In this document: piece by piece, positions 1-8,494 of the stretch
Position numbering within the stretch: the stretch's first letter is position 1
Layout: every line of letters starts with the position of its first letter
Assembly (NCBI GenBank): GCA_024402115.1
Contig: JAKSJQ010000008.1
Span: 7,706-71,705 of the forward strand
From: Bacteroidales bacterium
GTDB lineage: Bacteria > Bacteroidota > Bacteroidia > Bacteroidales > UBA932
Length of the DNA stretch: 64,000 nt
Direction of reading: 5' to 3'
Notes under the pieces: model-generated
The model's input: the letters and a program-made list of their open reading frames with translations, nothing else
Told to the model about the DNA's origin: nothing
Database searches by the model: none
Position numbers and translations under genes: made by a program

Positions 1-804
1 GCTAGGAAGACCCTTGCAGAGCTTGTCGTTAGGATCAGGGTTGACGCAGCCGACGAGGTTGTTCTCCTGGTCTGTCATGATCCATGGACCTGGAGCTTCA
101 CCGTGATACCAAAGAGGCTGGTTACCATAATAGGTAGTCTCCATAGTACCGTCACCGTCGTCACGAGAGTCGGTCTCAGCGTTACCGTAGTCGAAGCAGC
201 AGCCTGAGTTGTAGTGGAGACCGTTGATCACCCAGTACTGACCCTCAGCCTGGTCATCAACTGCGATACCATGGGTGTCGTTCTGACGAAGACCCATACC
301 TGGGACGATGTAAACGCCGTATACCTTGTGGCCACCGAGGGTCACAGGAGCCATATCAGCGATAGGAAGTGTGTCGAATCCACCGAGGGCAGCTCCGACG
401 AATGCACCGCGAGGTGCCTGATAGAGATGATTTTCCTTACCTGACTGGTCGTAGATGCAGGTGATCCAGCAGGTGGTGTTTGCACAGAACTCGTCCTGAG
501 CTGCAGCATTTGCGTATCCACCAGCGTCACCAGCGCTTGGCTGAACGACGCCGATGTCGAGAGTCTGTCTGTCAGACTCACGCATCACCTGGTAAAGAGG
601 ACCAGAATATGAGGCATAAAGTGCTCGGGTGGAGCTGTGTGCAGTCACGCACGGATTGCCAGCCTGTGCGTAGACGTCGCACGGTCCCTCGGGACGTGCC
701 GGAACAGCCTGATTCTCACCTGCAGTAGCAATTGTAGCGAAGATCGCTGCAGGAATAGCTACCGCCGAAGCAAGGATGGCTGAAAAAACGATTTTTTTGT
801 TCAT
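1..804 (-). CDS. GH54 alpha-L-arabinofuranosidase (3' end outside window)
   Basis: Secreted enzyme expected to remove alpha-L-arabinofuranosyl side chains from arabinoxylan or arabinan. The 268 residues in the window start with a signal peptide (MNKKIVFSAILASAVA...) and continue with an AbfB-type catalytic domain opening at EGPCDVYAQAGNPCVTAHS. Adjacent cysteines C202-C203 (GCCFDYGNAET) match the vicinal disulfide of the fungal enzyme. E247 in PWIMTDQEN lies 45 residues further on, the same spacing as between that disulfide and the catalytic nucleophile of Aspergillus AbfB. The acid/base Asp and any C-terminal arabinose-binding domain lie off the window. It is probably last or near last of a minus-strand operon, 19 bp after the carboxylesterase. 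GH54 is best known from fungi and is uncommon in Bacteroidales. The family call is firm; the substrate is inferred. Confidence 0.9.
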   Translation of the reverse strand, partial: MNKKIVFSAILASAVAIPAAIFATIATAGENQAVPARPEGPCDVYAQAGNPCVTAHSSTRALYASYSGPLYQVMRESDRQTLDIGVVQPSAGDAGGYANAAAQDEFCANTTCWITCIYDQSGKENHLYQAPRGAFVGAALGGFDTLPIADMAPVTLGGHKVYGVYIVPGMGLRQNDTHGIAVDDQAEGQYWVINGLHYNSGCCFDYGNAETDSRDDGDGTMETTYYGNQPLWYHGEAPGPWIMTDQENNLVGCVNPDPNDKLCKGLPS

Positions 805-823
805 AAGATTATTTTGGGTTGGT

Positions 824-2413
824 TTATCTTCTTCTAAGTGCCTCCATGAGCGGTCTGTCATGGTGGTAGAGAACCTTGCACTCGTTGTCAAGCATCATAC
901 AGGCACCCTTCTCCATGTCGTAAGGCTCCCACTCGACCTGACCCTTGACGTTAGGGTTGCCGGTCTTGATGAATGCAAGCCAGTAGTTGCTCATCACGTC
1001 AGCAAGTGCATAAGCGCTCTCTGAAGAGCCGGTCATCTCCCTCTGGAGGGCGATGTTGTTAGACATGAAAGGAAGCTCCATGCCGTGGCTTGCGCCGAGC
1101 ACGTTGTTCTCAGGCTTCCACATGAACTGGAAGAGGTAGGTGTCCGCCTTACCCCTTGCGCTCTTCGCTTCAGCCATGTCGAGAGTACCGATTCTGAACA
1201 TGGTGTCCATGTAGAGCATGGCCTCAGGGCCCCAGCCTGGATATACCTTCTTGAACTGCTCCACGAACGCAGGGACGTTCTCGGCACCGATGCGCTGAGC
1301 GAGCTGAGCCTCAGCCTCCTCTTCGGTGAGAGTGTTGCTGATATCGAAGGTGAACTCGTTGAAGTTGGTACCGATGATGAGAGGAACGTTGTCATGAAGA
1401 GGGAGACCGTCCTCGCCGAATGGATGGTATGGAAGGATCTTGCCGTCCCTTACAGGGCCCTGGCCTGCACGGATGCCCCTGCTGCCTGCCCTTCTGGAAG
1501 CGTCAACGAGCTCCTGATAGGTGAACTTGCTGAAATCGGCGTCCGGACCCGGCTTTACGCCGAGCTCCTGCGCGAACGCGAGACCGAACTGGCTTGAAGC
1601 CTCTCCGTCACCGATGGTGGTGGTGTTCATACCGCTCTGGATGATAGCCCTGTGGAAGAGACCCTGTGCAGAAGGAGTTCCCATGAGTGTGCCGATCTTT
1701 CCGCCGCCACCTGACTGACCTGCGATGGTCACGCAGTCAGGATCACCACCGAACTTCTCGATGTTATCATGAATCCACTCGAGTGCCTTTACCATATCCT
1801 GGACACCGAGATTCACTGACTCAGAATACTTTCCGCCGAGTGCGGTGAGGTCGGTGAAACCAAGCACATTGAGACGATGGTTGATCGAGATACCTACGAT
1901 GTCGCCCTTCCTTGCGAGGTTACCCTGGTCGTAGCATGGGAGGTCATGGCCTGAGCCGGTAGAATATCCGCCGCCGTGGATCCATACGAACACAGGACGT
2001 TTCTTACCGTCATTGATACCCTTTGTCCAGACGTTGAGCACGAGGCACTCTGTCTCTGACATAGGCTCCATCACGAAGTTGTTTCCGAACGCGTAGTCGG
2101 TAGGCTTGTAAGAATAATCGAATGTCTGGCCCTGCATTGCCTTAGGGCCATAGATCTTCGCCATCCTCACGCCGTCGAAGTGGTCCGGCTTCTGCGGAGG
2201 CATGAACCTCTCAGCCTTGGCATACTGGATGCCCTTGAATGTATAGAGGTCATCATCGAGATAACCCTCTATGGTTCCATAGGTGGTCTCCACCTGGGTG
2301 TGCTTGCCCGCCGTTATCGGACCGGGATTAGCGGATTCCTTGACATTGCCGGACGTGCATGCGCATGCGAGAGCTGCGATTCCGACGATGCCTGTACAAA
2401 TTCTGAATTTCAT
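824..2413 (-). CDS. Type-B carboxylesterase lipoprotein (esterase A)
   Basis: Alpha/beta-hydrolase of the carboxylesterase type-B / para-nitrobenzyl esterase family, 529 aa, the family's usual size. The N-terminus has a lipobox (IAALACACTSG), so it is probably tethered to the envelope. Visible motifs are the oxyanion-hole segment VWIHGGGYSTGSGHDLP, the nucleophile elbow AGQSGGGGK with S234, and the histidine segment ASHGMELPF. It is one of three paralogues in the left block, with those at 8495-10129 and 11338-12921. Its place 11 bp from a GH-A hydrolase and 19 bp from GH54 suggests it removes acetyl or feruloyl groups that block side-chain hydrolases. The family does not fix the acyl group, so this is inference. 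Confidence 0.88.
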   Translation of the reverse strand: MKFRICTGIVGIAALACACTSGNVKESANPGPITAGKHTQVETTYGTIEGYLDDDLYTFKGIQYAKAERFMPPQKPDHFDGVRMAKIYGPKAMQGQTFDYSYKPTDYAFGNNFVMEPMSETECLVLNVWTKGINDGKKRPVFVWIHGGGYSTGSGHDLPCYDQGNLARKGDIVGISINHRLNVLGFTDLTALGGKYSESVNLGVQDMVKALEWIHDNIEKFGGDPDCVTIAGQSGGGGKIGTLMGTPSAQGLFHRAIIQSGMNTTTIGDGEASSQFGLAFAQELGVKPGPDADFSKFTYQELVDASRRAGSRGIRAGQGPVRDGKILPYHPFGEDGLPLHDNVPLIIGTNFNEFTFDISNTLTEEEAEAQLAQRIGAENVPAFVEQFKKVYPGWGPEAMLYMDTMFRIGTLDMAEAKSARGKADTYLFQFMWKPENNVLGASHGMELPFMSNNIALQREMTGSSESAYALADVMSNYWLAFIKTGNPNVKGQVEWEPYDMEKGACMMLDNECKVLYHHDRPLMEALRRR

Positions 2414-2424
2414 ATAATTAATAG

Positions 2425-3672
2425 TTAGAAAATTTCACAGTTTTCCTCGAGAAGCTTCACGAGGTTGTAAGCGAACTGGCGGATAGCCTTGTTGTCGCGC
2501 TCCTTTGGATCCTGCTTGCGCCATGCAGCGATCTTTGCAGACGGCATGTCATGCATAGGAACCATCTGTGCACCCTCAAGGATGTTCACAGCCCACTCGC
2601 AGGCCTCGAGAATGTCGTCAGTGCTTGCGGTAGTGGTCTTGAACACCTCTTTCTCCTCCTTGAACGACTCCTTGATAAGGCGGATTGCCTCATCTGCATA
2701 GCCCTCACGGTTAGGATTCTCCCTTACCATCTTCGAAGCGTCACGGTTACGGAAGATGCCGAGGCAGGCAGCTGCGATCGAAGGATCCCTGACAGTACCG
2801 TCTGGATAGAAGATGCCGTGGATGTCGCCCCAGCCCGGATAGCTTACCATGAGCTCGAAGAGATACCAGCCCGCTCCGTTCTCGTTGGCCTTCTCGATTG
2901 CAAGGTCATAAGGATTCGAGCGGCCGATGCAGCCCATCTCGCTGTTGATTATCTGCTTGCCGTACTTCTTCTGTGCGGCGAGGGCGATGTCGTAGTTCTC
3001 CTGGATGATGGCGCGGGTCTCACGGTAGTCGTGGAAAGAGATCACGTCGACGAGGTCAGCCGAAGCCGCCTCGATGAACTTAGGATAGGTCACGCCTACG
3101 GTGATGTCGTCGTCAGGAGCGATCTCCTTCACGGTCTGGCAGGCCTTGCGCACGAAGCGGAAGATCTCCTCGGCCCTCTGGTCTGCGATCTCCTGGCTAG
3201 GAGCGTGCTTGTAGTAGTCGTTGCATGTAGGCTCGTTCATGATGTCCCAGCAGAGAAGTCCCTGCGATCCCTTCACTGCACCGACGACTGCGCGGAGGTA
3301 GTCTTCGTTAGCCTTCCAGTTCTCCTCCTTGATCATGTCTGGATTGAGGCCGTTGCCGTTGAAAAGGATAGGCATGACGCTGTAGCCCATGCTGTCAGCC
3401 ACCTTGATGTAGTTCTTCAGGGTCTTGATGAATCCTTCCGGATCCCTCTGGTACTGGGCAGGGCCCATCCAGATCCTGGTCGAGTTGAGTCCGATCTTCT
3501 GTCCATAGCCGAGCTGGGTGCGGACGGTGGCCTCGTCGGCCCTCCATCCGAGGAAGCATACGCCATGGATCTTGCTGTAGTCGACAGGCTGTTTCTTCTG
3601 CGCCTTCGGTGCGGCGGAAATCGTACACAGCGTCAGGAGAGCTGCTGCGATGATGGTCAATGTACGTTTCAT
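2425..3672 (-). CDS. Clan GH-A glycoside hydrolase (GH5-like), copy 1
   Basis: Secreted (beta/alpha)8-barrel hydrolase of 415 aa with signal peptide MKRTLTIIAAALLTLCTISA. Candidate catalytic residues are the acid/base E147 in WDIMNEPTC and the nucleophile E245 in INSEMGC; both fit clan GH-A spacing. The start of the barrel reads HGVCFLGWRADEATV and TRIWMG. Such proteins are often annotated as GH5 or 1,4-beta-xylanase, but neither the exact family nor the linkage can be set from sequence by eye. A paralogue lies at 32782-34008 in PUL 2, so both loci probably meet the same linkage. First gene of the minus-strand run GH-A, esterase A, GH54. No clear TAnnTTTG promoter was found upstream. Confidence 0.8.
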   Translation of the reverse strand: MKRTLTIIAAALLTLCTISAAPKAQKKQPVDYSKIHGVCFLGWRADEATVRTQLGYGQKIGLNSTRIWMGPAQYQRDPEGFIKTLKNYIKVADSMGYSVMPILFNGNGLNPDMIKEENWKANEDYLRAVVGAVKGSQGLLCWDIMNEPTCNDYYKHAPSQEIADQRAEEIFRFVRKACQTVKEIAPDDDITVGVTYPKFIEAASADLVDVISFHDYRETRAIIQENYDIALAAQKKYGKQIINSEMGCIGRSNPYDLAIEKANENGAGWYLFELMVSYPGWGDIHGIFYPDGTVRDPSIAAACLGIFRNRDASKMVRENPNREGYADEAIRLIKESFKEEKEVFKTTTASTDDILEACEWAVNILEGAQMVPMHDMPSAKIAAWRKQDPKERDNKAIRQFAYNLVKLLEENCEIF

Positions 3673-3807
3673 ATCTTCAGTGTTTCGTGGTTAGGAGTAT
3701 TATTTCACGTGCGTATTTTCAGATGTCGCAAGTTAGCCACAATGCAGACCATCAAAGTGGAATATTCTCCTTATTAACTCCCCTATCCTACTTTCTTCTC
3801 CGCGGCG

Positions 3808-3839
3808 TTTGCATCCTTATTTTAATAGGTTTAATATTG
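3808..3839 (+). promoter_or_regulatory. Bacteroidetes-type promoter for the esterase/GH43 run
   Basis: TTTG at 3808-3811, a 20-bp spacer and TAATATTG at 3832-3839. The -7 box matches TAnnTTTG at 7 of 8 positions and the spacing is canonical. The start would fall near 3845, giving a leader of about 33 nt before the ATG at 3878. Confidence 0.5.
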
Positions 3840-3877
3840 TCTTAGACAATGGGACAAACCATAACCGCAACATAATC

Positions 3878-5638
3878 ATGAAAACAAAATCAATCTTAGC
3901 AACATGCTGCCTGATGGCGGCATTCACCCTCAACTCGCAGGGTAAGATCGTCGAGAACGGCGGAAAAGGCCCTTACAAGGCTGAAGTCGTGACGGCGGCA
4001 TCACTCCCTGGACACACCGTCTACAAGCCACAGAATCTCAAGGCTGCAGCCAAGGAGGAAGGCTTCCTCCCAGTGATGGTCTGGGTCAACGGAGCAGGCG
4101 TCAGCGCCAACTATGAGAGCATGCTCAACGAGATCGCATCTCAGGGTTACGTCGTAGTGGACGCAGCCAACAGCGCAGCGTCGGTAAACGACGTGATCGC
4201 ATGGGTAAACAGCCAGTCAAGGGCTAAGGACGGCGAGTATGCAGGCACCATCAGCGGATACGGCCTCGCACTCGGCGGACAGCCTTCTTCTGCAGTCCTC
4301 TCTGAGCTTCTCCAGGGCAGGACCATCAGGACCGTAGTCCTCGCAAACTCAACCCTCGGTGCCGGCAAGGGCATCAAGGCCGAGGATCTCGCGAAGTACC
4401 GCGGATCAGTCCTCTACCTCGTCGGAGGTGAGAAGAACTCAATCTACAGCGCAGCTCTCAAGGACTACAACGCAATCAGCTCAAGCAACACCTCTGCAGC
4501 CCTCCTCCAGGTGGACCGCAAGCACAATGCACAGGCACTCGGCGGCGACTACTTCGGAAGGCTCGCTACCAGGTGGCTCGACTGGGCCCTCAAGAGCGAC
4601 AGGAACGCACTCGGAATCTTCCGTGACGGCGAGCTCGCAATGTACGAGGGCAGCGCATTGAAGTCTAAGAACTTCCCTCCTGCAGAGCACGAATATCCAG
4701 GCGCACACGACCCTGTAGTCGCTTTCTGCGACGGTAGGTACTATGTGTTCACCACCGGTATGAACGTGATGTCATCTTCAGACATGAAGCACTGGCGCTA
4801 CGAGAACAACGTGTTCAAGTCTGCTCCTCAGTGGGCACAGGACAAGGGCTTCCGCGGCATGCCATGGGCACCTGACATCCAGTACATCAACGGCAAGTGG
4901 TACATCTACTACTCATACTCAGGCTTCGGCAAGAACAAGTCTGCCATCGGAGTCGCTACCAACAAGACCCTCAACCCAGAGTCACCTGACTTCAAGTGGG
5001 AGGATCAGGGCATGATCGTGGAGTCTGTCCCTGGCCGTGACGAGTGGAACGCCATCGACGCCAACGTGATGGTTGACGAGGACGGAACAGGCTGGCTCGT
5101 ATTCGGCTCGTTCTGGCGCGGCATCAAGATGTGCAAGCTCAACGAGGACTACACCAGGCTCGCAGACCCAGAGGAGTGGTATCCAGTGTCAAGGCGTCCT
5201 GATGGCACCGCACCTGAGACCGTATCTACCGACACCGCAGTGAGCCCAGACCCTAGAGGTCTCGACTTCGACGCTGGTAACGGCGCCGTAGAGGCTCCTT
5301 TCCTCTTCAAGCATGACGGCAAGTACTATCTCTTCGTATCGTTCGACCTCTGCTGCCGCGGCGAGAAGAGTACCTACAACGTAGTTGTCGGCCGCGCAGA
5401 CAAGATCACCGGTCCATACTTTGACAAGGACGGCGTGAACATGATGAACAGCGGTGGAACCCTCGTATGCGGCGGCAACGAGCAGTTTGCAGGTGCAGGC
5501 CACTGCGCAGTCGTGACTTTCGACGGCAAGGACTATATCTTCATGCACGGATACGACAAGGATTACGACTACGATTCGAAGCTCCTCATCAGGGAGATCA
5601 CCTGGTCAGCTGACGGTTGGCCTATCGTGAACCTCTAG
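3878..5638 (+). CDS. Fusion: serine-less alpha/beta-hydrolase domain plus GH43 arabinanase-type domain
   Basis: Secreted 586-aa protein. The start at 3878 (MKTKSILATCCLMAAF) is preferred over an in-frame ATG at 3809 because it places the signal peptide at the N-terminus. Residues about 25-255 match the chlorophyllase/PETase-like domain of the next two genes (KIVENGGKGPYK, VYKPQNLKAAA, TRWLDWALKSD). The nucleophile elbow, GQSCGGAQ in the neighbours, reads GLALGGQP here, so Ala131 stands in place of Ser; this half is probably not an esterase. Residues about 270-586 are a complete GH43 propeller: base D278 (AHDPVV), WAPDIQYINGKWYIYYSYS, pKa modulator D394 (AIDANVMVD) and acid E472 (AVEAPFLF). 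The pattern resembles arabinan endo-1,5-alpha-L-arabinosidases. The esterase half may bind substrate or act as a spacer. Confidence 0.87.
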   Translation: MKTKSILATCCLMAAFTLNSQGKIVENGGKGPYKAEVVTAASLPGHTVYKPQNLKAAAKEEGFLPVMVWVNGAGVSANYESMLNEIASQGYVVVDAANSAASVNDVIAWVNSQSRAKDGEYAGTISGYGLALGGQPSSAVLSELLQGRTIRTVVLANSTLGAGKGIKAEDLAKYRGSVLYLVGGEKNSIYSAALKDYNAISSSNTSAALLQVDRKHNAQALGGDYFGRLATRWLDWALKSDRNALGIFRDGELAMYEGSALKSKNFPPAEHEYPGAHDPVVAFCDGRYYVFTTGMNVMSSSDMKHWRYENNVFKSAPQWAQDKGFRGMPWAPDIQYINGKWYIYYSYSGFGKNKSAIGVATNKTLNPESPDFKWEDQGMIVESVPGRDEWNAIDANVMVDEDGTGWLVFGSFWRGIKMCKLNEDYTRLADPEEWYPVSRRPDGTAPETVSTDTAVSPDPRGLDFDAGNGAVEAPFLFKHDGKYYLFVSFDLCCRGEKSTYNVVVGRADKITGPYFDKDGVNMMNSGGTLVCGGNEQFAGAGHCAVVTFDGKDYIFMHGYDKDYDYDSKLLIREITWSADGWPIVNL

Positions 5639-5660
5639 TATCAACCCAAGAATCAGAATC

Positions 5661-6711
5661 ATGGAAAGAAAGCTTCTCATGACAGCGTGTGCACTCATCG
5701 CGGCAAGCGCAGTGAGCTTCGCACAGACAGACAAGACCCAGGTTATCGAGAACGGCGGAAACGGCCCATACAAGACCATCGTAGTGGGCGACGCCAGCCT
5801 CCCTACCCATACCATCTACAGGCCAAACGACCTCAAGGCTGCAGTTGCAGAGAACGGCAAGCTCCCTGTACTTCTCTACGCAAACGGCGGCTGCGCCAAC
5901 AGGAGCCAGGACATGAGCCACCTCCTCAGTGAGGTTGCTTCCCACGGTTACCTCGTGATCGCCATCGGACCATACGAGCAGTATGACGAGAAGGCATTCT
6001 ACGACACCTGGAGGAACATCATCAAGACCATGTACCCTGTAGGTCTTCCATATTGCACCATGGGCAACGGCGAGAAGGTTTACCCTATCAGAGTACAAGG
6101 CTACCCAGGAAGCAGCCAGGAAGGCTCGCGAAGAGGCAGCCAAGAAGAAGCCAAGCAAGAAGAGCGCACCTGCACCGGAGCCATTCCGCACCTACGCCGG
6201 CCAGCTCCTCGAGGCTATGGGCTGGATCACCAACCAGAACGCTGACGCATCCAGCGAGTACTACCATCTGGTCGACCTCGACAAGGTCGCTGTCATGGGC
6301 CAGTCATGCGGTGGTGCTCAGGCTCTCGCAGTTTGCCACGACCCTCGCGTGAAGACCGCGATCATCCTCAACTCAGGAATGGGTGAGATCTCAATGGGCG
6401 GTGCATCTAAGTCATCCCTCGCAAACCTCCACACTCCTATGTTCTACCTCATCGGTGGTCCCGCAGACGTTGCATACAGGAACGCTCTCGGTGACTACGG
6501 AAGGCTTGAGGTGCCTGTAGTGATGGCAAACACCAAGGACGGCCACCACGGCACCTACTACACTGCGAACGGCGGCCGCTACGCAATCGCTGTACGCATG
6601 TGGCTCGACTGGCAGCTCAAGGGCAAGCTCAGCGAGTCTGCACTCTTCCTCAACGACGACTATGAGGCCAGCCTCTACCCAGACTGGACCTTCGAGAGAA
6701 AGAACTGGTAA
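5661..6711 (+). pseudogene. Secreted alpha/beta-hydrolase (chlorophyllase/PETase-like), frameshifted
   Basis: The 5' part (from MERKLLMTACALIAAS at 5661, signal peptide ending near SFAQ) and the 3' part, ending at 6711, are in different frames. The first frame has normal sequence to about GEKVYPI (6090); the next frame resumes at EYKATQEAARKA. A single extra base (or two missing) near 6090 would explain it. The restored protein would be about 349 aa with nucleophile elbow MGQSCGGAQAL (Ser codon 6304-6306), similar to the first domain of the gene at 6724. The joined frame also carries a Lys/Ala-rich stretch (EEAAKKKPSKKSAPAPEP) missing from its neighbour. Codon use stays normal on both sides, so the break is recent, a sequencing or assembly error, or programmed. 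It sits 22 bp after the fusion gene and 12 bp before the double esterase. Confidence 0.75.
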
Positions 6712-6723
6712 CATAAGGAAATC

Positions 6724-8376
6724 ATGAACATCAGAAGATTTATACTCGCACTGATGCTGGTATGCAGCTTCGCGTCACTCGACGCGAAGCCCCAGCTCAG
6801 GAAGAAGATAGTGGACGAAGGCGGCAGCGGTCCGTATAAGGCCGAGGCACGCGAGGAGAAGACCTTCGCAGACGCAGTAGTCTACAAGCCTATCGATCTC
6901 AAGTCAGCCGCAGCTGACGCCAAGCTCCCTGTCCTCGTATTCGCTAACGGCGGATGCAACGACACTTCCCTCCCTCATGAGAGGATGCTCACCGAGGTAG
7001 CTTCAAGAGGCTACATCGTGATCGCGCTCGGAAGCATGCAGTTCGACATCAACGACCGTCCGCTCAAGAAATCACCTAACGAGCAGATGGCCGCTGCGAT
7101 GGACTGGATCATCGCCCAGAACGCCCTCAAGAAGAGCGAATACTACGGTTGCGTGGCTACCGACAAGATCTCTGTCGCAGGACAGTCATGCGGCGGCGCA
7201 CAGGCTCTTTTCAACTCTACCGACCCTAGGGTAAAGACCACCGTCATGGTGAACTCCGGAATGGGTGATTTCGAGATGTCAGGTGCCAGCGCAGAGCTCC
7301 TCGACCAGCTCCATGCCCCTATCCTCTATATGGAAGGCGGCGAGAGCGACGTGGCCTATGCCAACGGCGTGAAGGACTATGCCAAGATCAACAATGTATT
7401 CGCAGCGTTCGCCAACCACCTCACCGCAGGTCATGTCGGTGACTTCGGCGACATCTACGGAGGAAGCTTCGCACAGATGCTCACTGCATGGCTCGACTGG
7501 CAGCTCAAGGGCGACAAGGAGCAGGCAAAGGTATTCACCGAGAGCAAGCTCGACAAGTACCCAGGATGGACCACCAAGGCCAAGGATCCTAACACAGGCT
7601 GGAGCAACGTGCCTTTCTACACCATGGAGGTGCACACCTACAACCAGAGGGGCAACAACATCTTCGGAAGGCTCTACATACCTAACGACGGCGCTGCAAA
7701 GAAGCCTCTCGCCATCATGGCGCACGGTTTCAACTCCTCATACCATGAGGTCGAGGCCTACGCCGAGACCCTTGCGCAGGAGGGTGTAGCAAGCTACATC
7801 TTCGACTTCGCAGGCGGTGCGGTGACCAGCCGCAGCGAGGGTAAGTCTATCGACATGTCCGTATTCACCGAGGCTGACGACATCGCTTCGATCGTCGACG
7901 CTGCCAAGGAGTGGCATTTCATCGATTCAGACAGGATGACCCTCATGGGATGCAGCCAGGGCGGTCTCGTAGCTGCCATCGCATCTGCACAGATGCCTGA
8001 CGCATTCAAGTCCGTCGTTCTCGTATATCCTGCATTCTCGATCGCGGAGCACGCTGTGACCCTCCATCCGAAGGAGGCGATCACCTCTGAGACCGGCGTC
8101 CCTGTGATGGGTCTTCCTCTCTCTCATGTATATTACGACAAGCTCATCGGCTACGACGTGTTCAAGGAGATGCCGAAGTACAAGGGCGAGGTCATGATCG
8201 TATACGGCGACAAGGACCCTATCGCAGCCGGTGACTACATCCAGCGCGCTGAGAAGGCTTACGGAGGCTGCGAGATCAACGTCGTTCCTGACGGTGCTCA
8301 CGGCTTCCCAGAGTCACACGCTCATGTGCTCGCAAACAAGCACATCGTGGACTTCATCACCAGGACGCTGAAGTAA
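6724..8376 (+). CDS. Double-domain secreted esterase (two alpha/beta-hydrolase domains)
   Basis: 550 aa with signal peptide MNIRRFILALMLVCSFASLDA. Domain 1, about residues 25-285, is chlorophyllase/PETase-like with VAGQSCGGAQAL and nucleophile S155; it is homologous to the two preceding genes. Domain 2, about 295-550, is an Est1E-like (cinnamoyl/feruloyl esterase-like) hydrolase with MAHGFNSSYHE, the elbow MGCSQGGLV with S411, YGDKDPIA carrying the likely Asp, and PDGAHGFPESH with likely His526. Both nucleophile elbows are intact, unlike the first domain of the gene at 3878. Two acyl-bond activities on one chain next to arabinofuranosidases suggest stepwise deacylation or deferuloylation of arabinoxylan. 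That role is inferred; the fold assignment is firm. Last gene of the plus-strand trio, followed by a strong terminator. Confidence 0.87.
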   Translation: MNIRRFILALMLVCSFASLDAKPQLRKKIVDEGGSGPYKAEAREEKTFADAVVYKPIDLKSAAADAKLPVLVFANGGCNDTSLPHERMLTEVASRGYIVIALGSMQFDINDRPLKKSPNEQMAAAMDWIIAQNALKKSEYYGCVATDKISVAGQSCGGAQALFNSTDPRVKTTVMVNSGMGDFEMSGASAELLDQLHAPILYMEGGESDVAYANGVKDYAKINNVFAAFANHLTAGHVGDFGDIYGGSFAQMLTAWLDWQLKGDKEQAKVFTESKLDKYPGWTTKAKDPNTGWSNVPFYTMEVHTYNQRGNNIFGRLYIPNDGAAKKPLAIMAHGFNSSYHEVEAYAETLAQEGVASYIFDFAGGAVTSRSEGKSIDMSVFTEADDIASIVDAAKEWHFIDSDRMTLMGCSQGGLVAAIASAQMPDAFKSVVLVYPAFSIAEHAVTLHPKEAITSETGVPVMGLPLSHVYYDKLIGYDVFKEMPKYKGEVMIVYGDKDPIAAGDYIQRAEKAYGGCEINVVPDGAHGFPESHAHVLANKHIVDFITRTLK

Positions 8377-8419
8377 TATTCCAGAAACGTAACTGACTGA
8401 CCATCAGTATATTCGACGA

Positions 8420-8458
8420 CTGACGGCTCCCTCGAAAGAAGGAGCCGTCAGTTTGTTT
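8420..8458 (+). terminator. Rho-independent terminator after the double esterase
   Basis: Perfect 11-bp stem, CTGACGGCTCC at 8420-8430 with its complement at 8441-8451, a 10-nt loop, then TTTGTTTA. It ends the plus-strand trio. The T-rich tail is on this strand only, so it is a weaker stop for the convergent esterase B gene. Confidence 0.85.
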
Positions 8459-8494
8459 ATGCATTGATTGTCAAATGTTTATGACATCAAGGAT

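Noticed and set aside
2551..3777. 408-codon open frame on the plus strand opposite the GH-A gene
   Set aside because: Antisense shadow created by strong codon bias; Val/Leu/Arg-rich, no family motifs, and the minus strand encodes a full glycosidase.
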